A stretch of DNA of 64,000 bases from Arthrobacter gallicola (GTDB lineage Bacteria > Actinomycetota > Actinomycetes > Actinomycetales > Micrococcaceae), in assembly GCF_014836775.1 (NCBI RefSeq), contig NZ_JACSQD010000005.1, positions 147,514 through 211,513 of the forward strand, read 5' to 3'. A model generated the notes under the pieces. That model saw nothing but the letters and a program-made list of their open reading frames with translations, was not told the origin of the DNA and searched no databases. How positions within the stretch are numbered: the first letter of the stretch is position 1; the number at the start of each line of letters is the position of its first letter. The position numbers and the translations under genes are program-made. Of the stretch, positions 50,109-58,303 are shown in pieces.

Positions 50109-50362
50109 GCGTTCCGGGCAGGCAGCGCCAGCTGGGGGCACCGCGCAGGGCCAACCGAGCGCCCCGCCGAGCGCCCCGCCGTCGTCGTCTTTTGGCTGCG
50201 AGAATCATCACAGGCGGGGCTGGAATAATGCCAGATGCCGGCTAATCACCGCCATATTCCGGCGTTCTAGCCGAAAACCGCGCGACCGGGCTGAATTCGC
50301 TGACGTAACATTTCGCAACCCTAAAAAGACTCTGGTAATGGGCCTCGTCTAGCATTTTCTAC

Positions 50363-51799
50363 GTGACTTCTCCACAGACACCCCCACAGTCCCCGGCCGA
50401 CGCCGCCACCCGCCGCCGGCTCCCCCGCTGGGCCACAGCCTTTGGCCCGCAGATCATCGCCGCGCTGGTGGTTGGCCTCTGCCTGGGCCTGCTGGCCAAG
50501 TCCATGGGCGAAACCGGCGGCGAACCGAACTGGCTCACCACCACGCTGGCCACCATCGGCTCCAGCTACGTCTCGCTGTTGAAGGCAGCCGTGGTTCCGC
50601 TGATCTTCACCGCCGTCGTCAGTTCCATCGCCAACCTCCGCCAGGTATCCAATGCAGCCCGGCTCGCCTGGCAGACCCTGCTGTGGTTCGGCATCACGGC
50701 GCTGATCGCCGTCGGCATCGGCATCGCCCTGGGTGTGCTGCTGCAGCCCGGCGCCACCGCGGACGCCGCCACGCCGGACGGTTACGAAGGCAGCACCGGC
50801 AGCTGGGTTGGGTTCCTGACCGGCCTCATCCCGGGCAACTTCCTGGGCCTGACCGCGTCCACCACGGAGTCCCTGACAACTTCGCTGAACTTCAACGTGC
50901 TGCAGGTCCTGGTCATCGCGATCGCCGTCGGCATTGCCGCGCTGAAGGTGGGCAAGCCCGCCGCGCCGTTCCTGGCCCTGAACGCCTCGGCCCTGGCTGT
51001 TATCCAGAAGGTTCTCTGGTGGATCATCCGCCTCGCACCGCTGGGTACCGTCGGCCTGATCGGTCGCGCCGTGGCCACCTACGGCTGGGACACCATCGGC
51101 TCCCTTGGCACCTTCACCGTGGCCGTCTACCTCGGCCTGGCCCTGGTCCTCTTTGTGGTCTACCCGGTGCTGATCAAGAGCCAGGGCCTCTCGGTCCGGC
51201 AGTGGTTCTCCGGCGCCTGGCCGGCCATCCAGCTCGGCTTCGTTTCCCGCTCTTCCGTTGGCACCCTGCCCCTGACCCAGCGGGTCACGGAGCGCAACCT
51301 CGGCGTTCCCCGGGCCTACGCATCCTTCGCCGTCCCCCTGGGCGCCACCACCAAGATGGACGGCTGCGCAGCCATCTACCCGGCCATCGCAGCGATCTTC
51401 GTGGCCCAGTTCTTCGGCATTGACCTGAGCATCGGCCAGTACCTGCTGATCGCCGTCGTCGCCGTCCTGGGCTCCGCAGCGACTGCCGGAACCACCGGCG
51501 CCGTCGTGATGCTGACCCTGACCCTGTCCACCCTGGGACTGCCGCTGGACGGCGTCGCGCTGCTCCTGGCGATCGATCCGATCATCGACATGGGCCGCAC
51601 CGCCGTGAACGTTGCCGGACAGACTGTGGTTCCCACCATCGTCGCCAAGCGCAACGGCCTGCTGCAGCACGAGCTGTACAACGCCAAGCGCACCGGAGAC
51701 CCGTTCGACGACGATTCCGATGATCCCACCAGCAACACCGAGTCCCCCGCCGAGCAGGGCGAAACGTCCCTTTCTTCGGAGGCCCCCGCACGCGCCTAA
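50363..51799 (+). CDS. Dicarboxylate/amino acid:cation symporter (DAACS family)
   Basis: A 478-aa membrane protein of the GltP/DctA type with about eight helices and two re-entrant hairpins. The serine-rich hairpin is FVSRSSVGTLPLT. The substrate and cation region is TTKMDGCAAIYPAIAAIF, where Cys replaces the usual Thr of MDGTA. A later DMGRTAVNV holds the Asp/Arg that decides dicarboxylate or amino-acid specificity; glutamate, aspartate or C4-dicarboxylates are possible. GTG start. Confidence 0.88.
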   Translation: MTSPQTPPQSPADAATRRRLPRWATAFGPQIIAALVVGLCLGLLAKSMGETGGEPNWLTTTLATIGSSYVSLLKAAVVPLIFTAVVSSIANLRQVSNAARLAWQTLLWFGITALIAVGIGIALGVLLQPGATADAATPDGYEGSTGSWVGFLTGLIPGNFLGLTASTTESLTTSLNFNVLQVLVIAIAVGIAALKVGKPAAPFLALNASALAVIQKVLWWIIRLAPLGTVGLIGRAVATYGWDTIGSLGTFTVAVYLGLALVLFVVYPVLIKSQGLSVRQWFSGAWPAIQLGFVSRSSVGTLPLTQRVTERNLGVPRAYASFAVPLGATTKMDGCAAIYPAIAAIFVAQFFGIDLSIGQYLLIAVVAVLGSAATAGTTGAVVMLTLTLSTLGLPLDGVALLLAIDPIIDMGRTAVNVAGQTVVPTIVAKRNGLLQHELYNAKRTGDPFDDDSDDPTSNTESPAEQGETSLSSEAPARA

Positions 51800-51906
51800 A
51801 CCGGTGTAGGGTGCAGGTACTCGCATCTTTTTGGAATGGCCGTCCCGACGCCGGGGCGGCCATTCCGCTTTCCCGGGCACCTCATCCGCCCACTAGGCTG
51901 GGAAGC

Positions 51907-52536
51907 GTGACTGACCTGACGCTGATCCTTGCCTCCGCTTCCCCCGCCCGCACCAAGCTTCTGTCCAACGCGGGCATCGCCCACCGTGTGCTCGTCTCCG
52001 ACGTGGATGAGGACGCGGTCACGGCCCGCTACGGGCTGACCGACCCGCACGACACCGCTCTCCTCCTGGCCCGCGCCAAGGCGGAGGCCGTGGCCTCGCT
52101 TCCGGAGGCGGAGGGCGCTCTGGTTCTCGGCTGCGACTCGGTGTTCGAATTCGACGGCGAGGCACACGGCAAGCCGTGGGAAGCCGACGTCGCCCGCGAA
52201 CGCATCCGCCGAATGAGCGGCAATTACGGGGTGCTCCACACCGGCCACTGGCTGATCGACTGCCGGGACACGGACGACGACGGCTCCGGCGCCACCCTGG
52301 GTGCAGTCAGCTCCGCGGAAGTGCACTTCGCCAAGCTTCTCGACGAGGAAATTGAGGCGTATGTCGCCACCGGCGAACCGCTGGAGGTTGCCGGCTCTTT
52401 CACTATCGACTCCCTTGGCGGGGCTTTCATCGAACGCGTGGTCGGGGATCCGCATGCTGTCGTCGGGCTCTCCGTTTCCACGCTCCGGCACCTCCTGGCC
52501 AGTGCCGGCGTCGGGGTTACATCTCTCTGGAAGTAG
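51907..52536 (+). CDS. Maf family nucleotide pyrophosphatase
   Basis: A 209-aa house-cleaning pyrophosphatase that hydrolyses nucleoside triphosphates (dTTP/UTP or modified nucleotides) to monophosphates. It has the family opening LILASASPARTKLL, the catalytic Asp in LGCDSVFEFDGEAHGKP, and the conserved RMSGNYGVLHTGHWL block. GTG start at 51907. Lies in the acyl-CoA carboxylase neighbourhood, as in mycobacteria. Confidence 0.92.
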   Translation: MTDLTLILASASPARTKLLSNAGIAHRVLVSDVDEDAVTARYGLTDPHDTALLLARAKAEAVASLPEAEGALVLGCDSVFEFDGEAHGKPWEADVARERIRRMSGNYGVLHTGHWLIDCRDTDDDGSGATLGAVSSAEVHFAKLLDEEIEAYVATGEPLEVAGSFTIDSLGGAFIERVVGDPHAVVGLSVSTLRHLLASAGVGVTSLWK

Positions 52537-52699
52537 TCCTCGTCAGCTGTGCCCTGTCCGGCGGGGTGGCCTCCTGCCGGTCCGGCCCTGAGGGCGGGGG
52601 TTTCCGGCGGGGCGGCTGCCGCCCCGGCCCTGCCCCGACGCGCCGCGGCCGCCCCCTGCCACCGAGCCGACCACCGCCGCGCGGCCACCACCGCCCGAC

Positions 52700-53366
52700 G
52701 CCCATGCCCGACGCTCAGTGTGCAGATATGGCGACCTCCCGCCCCAAACCCGACGCTCGATGTGCAGATATGGCGACCTTCCGCGAGGGGAAGTCGCCAT
52801 ACCTGCACATCCACCGAGCCGGCCACCCCTGCACCGCCGCCCCGGCGCACCCCCTGCCACCCAGCCGACCACCGCCGCGCGGCCCCCACACCCCAACACC
52901 CCGCCACCACCGCCCACCGCCCACCGCCCAGAGTCTCCACACCACCCGCCCTTGCCGGACGCTCGATGTGCAGATATGGCGACCTTCCGCGAGGTGAAGT
53001 CGCCGTACCTGCACATCCACCGAGCCGGCCACTTCGTCCCGTCCGCCGACCCCGTGTGTGCAGCAGTCCAGGCACTCCGAACCGGCCTCCCCCGCAGACG
53101 AAAGCGCAACGCCCAGAGTCTCCACACCATTCACCCCTGCCCGACGCTCGATGTGCAGATATGGCGACTTTCGGCCCCAGACCGGACGCTCGATGTGCAG
53201 GTATGGCGACCTTCCGCGAGGTGAAGTCGCCATACCTGCACATCCACCGAGCTGGCCACTTCGTCCCGTCCGCCGCACGGTGTGTGCAGCAGTCCAGGCC
53301 ATCCAAACCGGCCTTCCCCCGCAGACGAAAGCGCAACGCCCAGAGTCTCCACACCATTCACCCCCC
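52700..53366. repeat. Left part of palindrome array
   Basis: Contains full palindromes at 52761-52809, 52967-53015 and 53194-53242 (arms TGTGCAG[A/G]TATGGCGAC around about a 10-nt loop) and half copies at 52718 and 53152, each 42-43 bp before a full copy. A longer unit, including CACTTCGTCCCGTCCG and CCCAGAGTCTCCACACC segments, repeats with a 227-bp period (53030 and 53257). The gap from the maf stop to the IS110 gene has no credible protein gene; its long open frames only reflect the repeats. Confidence 0.92.
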
Positions 53367-53604
53367 GTTACCTTTTTCGTAGCCCGGGTCCTGATGCAGG
53401 ATATGGGTGTGTTGGCCGGTCGGTTCCGGCATGGTTTTTGCCCCCAGTCACCCATGATCCGGGGGGTGTTGCCACCGGAACCGACATGGCAGCGGGGGAA
53501 ACGCTAATAGAGGCACGACAATGGGTCCTTCGTAACGTGGATGCGACTCCTGCCGCCGGAACCAGCCAACGCGTCAGTCTCAGCACGAGCTACCGGGGGT
53601 AATC
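53367..53604 (+). ncRNA. Candidate bridge-RNA region of the IS110 element
   Basis: The 238-bp non-coding left end carries a perfect 11-bp stem GTCGGTTCCGG (53419-53429) / CCGGAACCGAC (53475-53485) around a 45-nt internal region with C- and G-runs. ATAGAGGCAC at 53507-53516 is repeated at the element's right end (54747-54756). IS110-type elements express a bridge RNA from this position that base-pairs with donor and target DNA; this region has the right place and shape, but its role here is unproven. Confidence 0.45.
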
Positions 53605-54738
53605 ATGATCTTGGAGCAAGAGAGTGTCGACGTTTTCCTTGGCCTGGACGTCGGTAAGACCGGCCACCACGCCGTGGCTCTGAACCGGGCCGGGAAGGTC
53701 CTGGTCGTCGTGGATCAACCCGCGACGATCGGAGCGTTGCCTGTTGCGGTCGCGCAGGCAGCCGGAGCGACCGTGGGGTATCTGCCGGGGTTGGCGATGC
53801 GCAGGATCGCGGACCTGCACCCGGGGCAGGCGAAAACCGATGCCCGGGACGCGGCCATCATTGCCGAAGCCGCCCGGTCGATGCCGCATACGCTGCGGTC
53901 GGTGGAACTGGACGATGAAACCCTGGCCGAACTCGGAGTGCTCTGCGGGTTCGATGACGACCTCGCCGGACAGATCACCGCCACCTCCAACCGGATCCGC
54001 GGGCTTCTCACCCAAATCCATCCCGCCCTGGAACGGGCGCTGGGTCCGCATCTGGACCATCCGGCGGTCGCGGATCTGCTCACCCGCTATCCGACCCCGC
54101 AGGCGTTGAAGACCGCCGGCCGCGGACACGTGAAAGCACGGTTGAAGAAGCATGCGCCACGGGCTGCTGATCGTCTCACGGAGGCAATATTCGATGCTCT
54201 GGGCCAGCAGACGGTCGTGGTCGTCGGCACCGGCGCAGCCGGGATCGTGCTGCCCAAACTGGCCGAGCAGCTCCTTGCGCTGCGCCGGCAGCGCGACGAG
54301 ATCACCGCCCAGGTCGAGGCTCTCGTGGAGGCCCACCCTCTTTACGAGGTCCTGACCTCGATGCCCGGCATCGGAGTCAGGACCTGCGCACGAATCCTCA
54401 CCGAAGTCACCGGCAAACACTTCGCCTCCGCCGCCCATCTAGCCTCCTACGCCGGAATCGCCCCGGTCACCCGCCGCTCCGGAACCTCGATCCGGGGTGA
54501 GCATCCGAGCCGGCGGGGCAATAAGAAACTCAAGCGTGCCCTGTTCCTCTCTGCCTTCGCCGCCCTGCATCATCCGGCCTCAAGGGCGTACTACGACCGG
54601 AAACGTGCTGAGGGTAAACGGCATAACCAAGCGATCATTGCTCTTGCCCGGCGTCGTTCTGATGTCCTCTTCGCCATGCTCCGCGACGGAACACTCTATG
54701 AAGACCCGGCGCCTAAGAATCTGCCTTCAGCCGCTTGA
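53605..54738 (+). CDS. IS110 family transposase
   Basis: A 377-aa DEDD/serine recombinase of the IS110 family. The N-terminal RuvC-like domain opens VDVFLGLDVGKTGHHAVALN (D15) with further acidic residues in QAKTDARDAAIIAEAA (D79/D82). The C-terminal transposase domain (LTSMPGIGVRTCARILTEV ... APVTRRSGTSI) carries the catalytic Ser (S292 or S295). Full length and intact, so the element may still be mobile. ATG with GGGGG 6 bp upstream. Confidence 0.93.
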   Translation: MILEQESVDVFLGLDVGKTGHHAVALNRAGKVLVVVDQPATIGALPVAVAQAAGATVGYLPGLAMRRIADLHPGQAKTDARDAAIIAEAARSMPHTLRSVELDDETLAELGVLCGFDDDLAGQITATSNRIRGLLTQIHPALERALGPHLDHPAVADLLTRYPTPQALKTAGRGHVKARLKKHAPRAADRLTEAIFDALGQQTVVVVGTGAAGIVLPKLAEQLLALRRQRDEITAQVEALVEAHPLYEVLTSMPGIGVRTCARILTEVTGKHFASAAHLASYAGIAPVTRRSGTSIRGEHPSRRGNKKLKRALFLSAFAALHHPASRAYYDRKRAEGKRHNQAIIALARRRSDVLFAMLRDGTLYEDPAPKNLPSAA

Positions 54739-54763
54739 CGAAAACCATAGAGGCACCCCCCCC

Positions 54764-54960
54764 GCCCGACGCTCGATGTGCAGATATGGCGACCTCCCGG
54801 CCCAAACCGGACGCTCGATGTGCAGGTATGGCGACCTCCCGCGAGGTGAAGTCGCCATACCTGCACATCCACCGAGCCGGCCACCCCTGGGCCACCGCCG
54901 CGCGGCCCCCACACCCCCACCATCCCTGCACCGCCACACCCCCACCGCCCCCGACATGAA
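54764..54960. repeat. Right part of palindrome array
   Basis: After the IS110 element the array resumes with a half copy at 54777 and a full palindrome at 54819-54867, again 42 bp apart. The following GCCGGCCACCCCTGGGCC- and GCGCGGCCCCCACACCCC-type sequence matches that after the first full copy (52810-52900). It ends about 45 bp before the 3' end of the DUF559-like gene. Confidence 0.88.
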
Positions 54961-55005
54961 CCCCACCCCGGCTACCTCCCGCGGGAAAGCACCACACCTA
55001 TACGC

Positions 55006-55938
55006 TCACGGCGTCCAACCGCCGCGAACCAGCGCCTGCCGGACCTTGCCCACCACCCACTCCGGTCCTTGGGCCACATCGAACTTGTTGATCCGGACCT
55101 GATGCCACCCCAGTTGATGGGTGAGCAGATCCCGGTGATGGTCCCGGCTCTGCTGCGCCGGGGTGAGGTGATGCGCGCCGTCGTACTCGATGCAGGTTCG
55201 ATACTGGCGGCAGCCCAGATCAACCCACAGCGCAGGATCACCCGTTTCATCAAGGATGGCGGTGTTCGGCGTGAACTCCGGCAGGCCGGCACGGCCGAGC
55301 AGCAGCCGGATCCGTGTCTCCGGCGGCGAGTCCACGCCCACCCGCATCAGGCCGACGGCGGCACGGAGCCTGGGCAGCCCGGGAACCCCTGCCTTCGCTG
55401 AGACATACCTGCGCAGCTCCTCCACCGGCAGCAGCGCCGTCCTCCGGCTGCCGAAGTTGCGCTGGTGCTCGCTGATGACCCAGTCGCCCGCCGCTACCAG
55501 GTCTTCCAGACTCAGCACGGTCGACAAGTCGAGCAGGGTCCGGGCCAACGATGTCACGGGCAGCCCGGAACAAACGGTCAACTCACCGGGCTCCAGCAGC
55601 AGCCGGTGCCCCGTGACGTTCCGTCTCCGCGGCACCGCCAGGGTGGACGCCCTGCTGAGATGAATCGTCGGTTCGGCCTGCAGAAGCCGGGGAAGCGGCA
55701 GGCCGTGAAGCCGGGCCGCCGTGACGTGAGACAGAAACGCGTCCGGAAGCAGGTCAAGGTAGGGCCGGCAGCGCTCGGCCAGGTCCGGCTCCGCGTCCCT
55801 GCGGAGCCGGATTTCCCGGCTGGGAATCAACAGGTCCTTCGCCCGGAGCCTTGATCGTCGAAGCCCCAGACTCCGGGCGCGCCCCAGCGTAAAGGAGTTT
55901 TCCGGCAGATTGGCGGGAAGCGGTTTGGCACGAGTCAT
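55006..55938 (-). CDS. DUF559-type protein
   Basis: A 310-aa protein with a basic N-terminal segment (RSLGLRRSRLRAKDL) and a C-terminal DUF559/Vsr-like endonuclease fold: LWVDLGCRQYRTCIEYDGAHHLTPAQQSRDHHRDLLTHQLGWHQVRI. It resembles the orphan AbiEi/DUF559 proteins common in actinobacteria and is of the same general type as the gene at 21260. Activity is unproven. Start at 55938 was chosen over the longer open frame because the upstream extension looks like intergenic sequence. It faces the repeat array at its 3' side. Confidence 0.7.
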   Translation of the reverse strand: MTRAKPLPANLPENSFTLGRARSLGLRRSRLRAKDLLIPSREIRLRRDAEPDLAERCRPYLDLLPDAFLSHVTAARLHGLPLPRLLQAEPTIHLSRASTLAVPRRRNVTGHRLLLEPGELTVCSGLPVTSLARTLLDLSTVLSLEDLVAAGDWVISEHQRNFGSRRTALLPVEELRRYVSAKAGVPGLPRLRAAVGLMRVGVDSPPETRIRLLLGRAGLPEFTPNTAILDETGDPALWVDLGCRQYRTCIEYDGAHHLTPAQQSRDHHRDLLTHQLGWHQVRINKFDVAQGPEWVVGKVRQALVRGGWTP

Positions 55939-56056
55939 ACCCCTATTACCGCCCCTCAGCGGAAATCGAGGCGGCGGGGCTGTGGATAGACCGTTTTTCC
56001 ACAGCCGGCCCCCACGGGGTTGCGTGCCCCTCCACGTCACACCAACGCAATACGTT

Positions 56057-56071
56057 TGTAGGGTTTCCACA
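56057..56071. promoter_or_regulatory. accC upstream motif related to the accD palindrome
   Basis: TGTAGGGTTTCCACA matches the accD-side palindrome TGTAGGATTCCTACA at 12 of 15 positions. It is a less perfect dyad (TTGTAGG ... CCACAA). It lies 99 bp upstream of the accC start. A shared operator for accD and accC is inferred. Confidence 0.5.
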
Positions 56072-56169
56072 ACGAAACCAGCGGCCCCACGCAGAAACAG
56101 CACGGTTTATGGCGGGAGAGCACAAAAGCGCGCTAGGCTCCCAACAGATCAAAGGAGCCACTGCATTTC

Positions 56170-57954
56170 ATGAGCCAGTTCACCACAGCCCCCCTGGGCA
56201 AGGTCCTGATTGCCAACCGCGGCGAAATTGCCGTCCGGATTATCCGGGCAGCACGCGACGAGGGAATCGACACGGTTGCCGTTTACGCGGAACCTGACCG
56301 GGACGCGCTGCACGTCCGGCTCGCGGACGAGGCCTACGCCCTCGGCGGCAGCACGGCCGCAGAGACCTACCTCGACATGGACAAGCTGCTGGCCGCCGCA
56401 GAGCGGTCCGGCGCGGACTCCATCCACCCCGGTTACGGTTTCCTTTCCGAAAACGCAGAATTCGCCCGCCGCGTCATCGCGGCCGGACTGACCTGGATCG
56501 GGCCCCCGCCCGCGGCCATCGACCAGCTGGGCGACAAGGTCCAGGCACGGCATCTGGCCGCCAAGGTCGGCGCTCCCCTGGTTCCGGGCACAGCGGACCC
56601 GGTCACCAGCGCCGATGAGGTGCTGGCATTCGCCCAGGAACACGGTCTTCCGGTAGCCATCAAGGCTGCCTTCGGCGGCGGCGGCCGCGGCATCAAGGTG
56701 GCACGTACGCTCGAGGAAATCCCCGAACTCTACGACTCCGCCGTCCGCGAAGCCACGGCAGCGTTTGGCCGCGGCGAGTGCTTCATTGAACGGTTCCTTG
56801 ACTCGCCCCGGCACGTCGAAACCCAGTGCCTGGCAGACGCGTACGGCAACGTCGTCGTTATCTCCACCCGCGACTGCTCGCTGCAGCGCCGGAACCAGAA
56901 ACTGGTCGAGGAGGCCCCGGCCCCGTTCCTCACGGCCGAGCAGAACCAGCGCCTGTACGACTCCTCCAAGGCACTGCTCCGGGAAGCCGGTTACCAGGGT
57001 GCCGGAACCTGTGAGTTCCTGGTCGGCACCGACGGCACCATTTCCTTCCTTGAGGTCAACACCCGCCTGCAGGTGGAACACCCGGTGTCTGAGGAAGTCA
57101 CCGGAATCGACCTTGTCCGCGAACAGTTCCGCATCGCCCGCGGTGAGGAGCTCGGCTACACCGACCCGGAGGTCCGCGGACACTCCTTTGAGTTCCGGAT
57201 CAACGGTGAAGACGCCGGCCGCGGCTTTATGCCCTCGCCCGGGACGGTGGAAACACTGCGCCTTCCCACCGGACCCGGCGTGCGTGTGGATTCCGGCATC
57301 GAAGCCGGCGAAGTAGTGGGCGGGAACTTCGATTCCATGCTTGCCAAGCTGATCATCACCGGCTCCACCCGCACCCAGGCGCTCCAGCGCGCCCGGCGCG
57401 CACTCCAGGAAATGGAGATCACCGGTCTCCCCACGGTTCTGCCGTTCCACGCCGCTGTGGTCTCGGACCCGGCCTTCGCTCCCGAGGAAGGCCCGTTCAG
57501 CGTGCACACGCGCTGGATTGAGACCGAATTCAACAACACCATTCCGGCGTTCTCCGGCGAGCCCGCGGCAGGAACGGGCGACGACGCTTCCCGGCAGCGC
57601 CTCACCGTCGAAGTTGGCGGGAAGCGGCTGGAAGTGGTCCTGCCCGCCGGACTGGCGGCGGCCCCCTCCCGCGGGGCTTCCGCGGCCAACGGCAAGCAGC
57701 GCAAGGGCCGGGCCCGGTCCGCCTCCGCCGCGGCAACCGGTAACGACCTCACATCCCCCATGCAGGGAACCATCGTCAAGGTGGCTGTGGAGGACGGTAC
57801 CGTCGTGGCCGAAGGCGACCTAGTGGTGGTTCTGGAGGCCATGAAGATGGAGCAGCCGCTGACAGCCCACAAGTCCGGCACGGTGAGCGGTCTGAGTGCC
57901 CTGCCCGGCGCAACGGTGTCCGCCGGAGCGGTCATCGCCACCATCGTCGACTAA
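56170..57954 (+). CDS. accC: Acyl-CoA carboxylase alpha subunit (biotin carboxylase plus biotin carrier)
   Basis: The 594-aa alpha subunit carboxylates biotin and carries it. The biotin carboxylase part has [22 protein letters not shown], the glycine-rich ATP-grasp loop [10 protein letters not shown], and [19 protein letters not shown] linker follows, then a biotin carrier domain with the biotinylated Lys in [11 protein letters not shown] near the C-terminus. Works with AccD and AccE and is the likely substrate of BirA. AAAGGAG lies just before the start. Confidence 0.96.
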   Translation: MSQFTTAPLGKVLIANRGEIAVRIIRAARDEGIDTVAVYAEPDRDALHVRLADEAYALGGSTAAETYLDMDKLLAAAERSGADSIHPGYGFLSENAEFARRVIAAGLTWIGPPPAAIDQLGDKVQARHLAAKVGAPLVPGTADPVTSADEVLAFAQEHGLPVAIKAAFGGGGRGIKVARTLEEIPELYDSAVREATAAFGRGECFIERFLDSPRHVETQCLADAYGNVVVISTRDCSLQRRNQKLVEEAPAPFLTAEQNQRLYDSSKALLREAGYQGAGTCEFLVGTDGTISFLEVNTRLQVEHPVSEEVTGIDLVREQFRIARGEELGYTDPEVRGHSFEFRINGEDAGRGFMPSPGTVETLRLPTGPGVRVDSGIEAGEVVGGNFDSMLAKLIITGSTRTQALQRARRALQEMEITGLPTVLPFHAAVVSDPAFAPEEGPFSVHTRWIETEFNNTIPAFSGEPAAGTGDDASRQRLTVEVGGKRLEVVLPAGLAAAPSRGASAANGKQRKGRARSASAAATGNDLTSPMQGTIVKVAVEDGTVVAEGDLVVVLEAMKMEQPLTAHKSGTVSGLSALPGATVSAGAVIATIVD

Positions 57955-57965
57955 CACAGCGTTGA

Positions 57966-57999
57966 CGAAGGCCCGGATCCGCTTGGATCCGGGCCTTCG
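57966..57999. terminator. Terminator hairpin after accC
   Basis: CGAAGGCCCGGATCC (57966-57980) and GGATCCGGGCCTTCG (57985-57999) form a perfect 15-bp stem with a 4-nt loop, 11 bp after the accC stop. Very likely the accC terminator, though the following bases are GC-rich rather than a T-run. The rest of the 349-bp gap holds short GGACGGCGGCACGACG- and CCCCCGCAACTCCCCC-type repeats and a weaker hairpin at about 58201-58226 near the MFS stop. Confidence 0.8.
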
Positions 58000-58303
58000 C
58001 GCGTTTGGGGGTGGACGACGACGGCGGGACGGCGGCACGACGGGACGGCGAGACGGCGGCACGACGGGACGCCGCTCACTTACCTGCGTAACCGGCACAG
58101 CGACGACGCTGGGACGCCGGCACAGCGCGCCGCCCCCGCAACTCCCCCACAAACGACACCGGCCGCCCCCGCAACTCCCCCACAACGACGCCGGCCGCCG
58201 CAGCGGCCCGGGAAAACCGGGTGCTGCAGCGGCCGAGGAGGCCCGGAAAGGTCCGGGACCGTTCTGGCGGACGGCTCTAGCGGACCGTACTGGCGAACGA
58301 CTC

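Larger units (their letters stand above)
53367..54755 (+). mobile_element. IS110-family insertion sequence
   Basis: About 1.39 kb between two C-runs (53361-53366 and 54756-54763), with one transposase gene and no terminal inverted repeats, as expected for IS110. The flanks are two halves of one repeat unit. CACACCATTCACCCC before it and GCCCGACGCTCGATGTG after it are adjacent in the intact paralogous copy at 53127-53160, so the element entered a spacer of the palindrome array. Exact ends are uncertain within the C-runs. Confidence 0.88.

Noticed and set aside
53046..53080. TGTGTGCAGCAGTCCAGGC segment as another palindrome copy
   Set aside because: Shares only the first bases with the arm; it belongs to the 227-bp unit rather than to a palindrome.
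52224..53507. Long open frames over the palindrome array
   Set aside because: Products repeat the array units and differ only by frame; no family resemblance.
52718..54867. CRISPR array
   Set aside because: Units are palindromes with variable, partly repeated linkers, not short direct repeats with unique equal-length spacers, and no cas genes are present.
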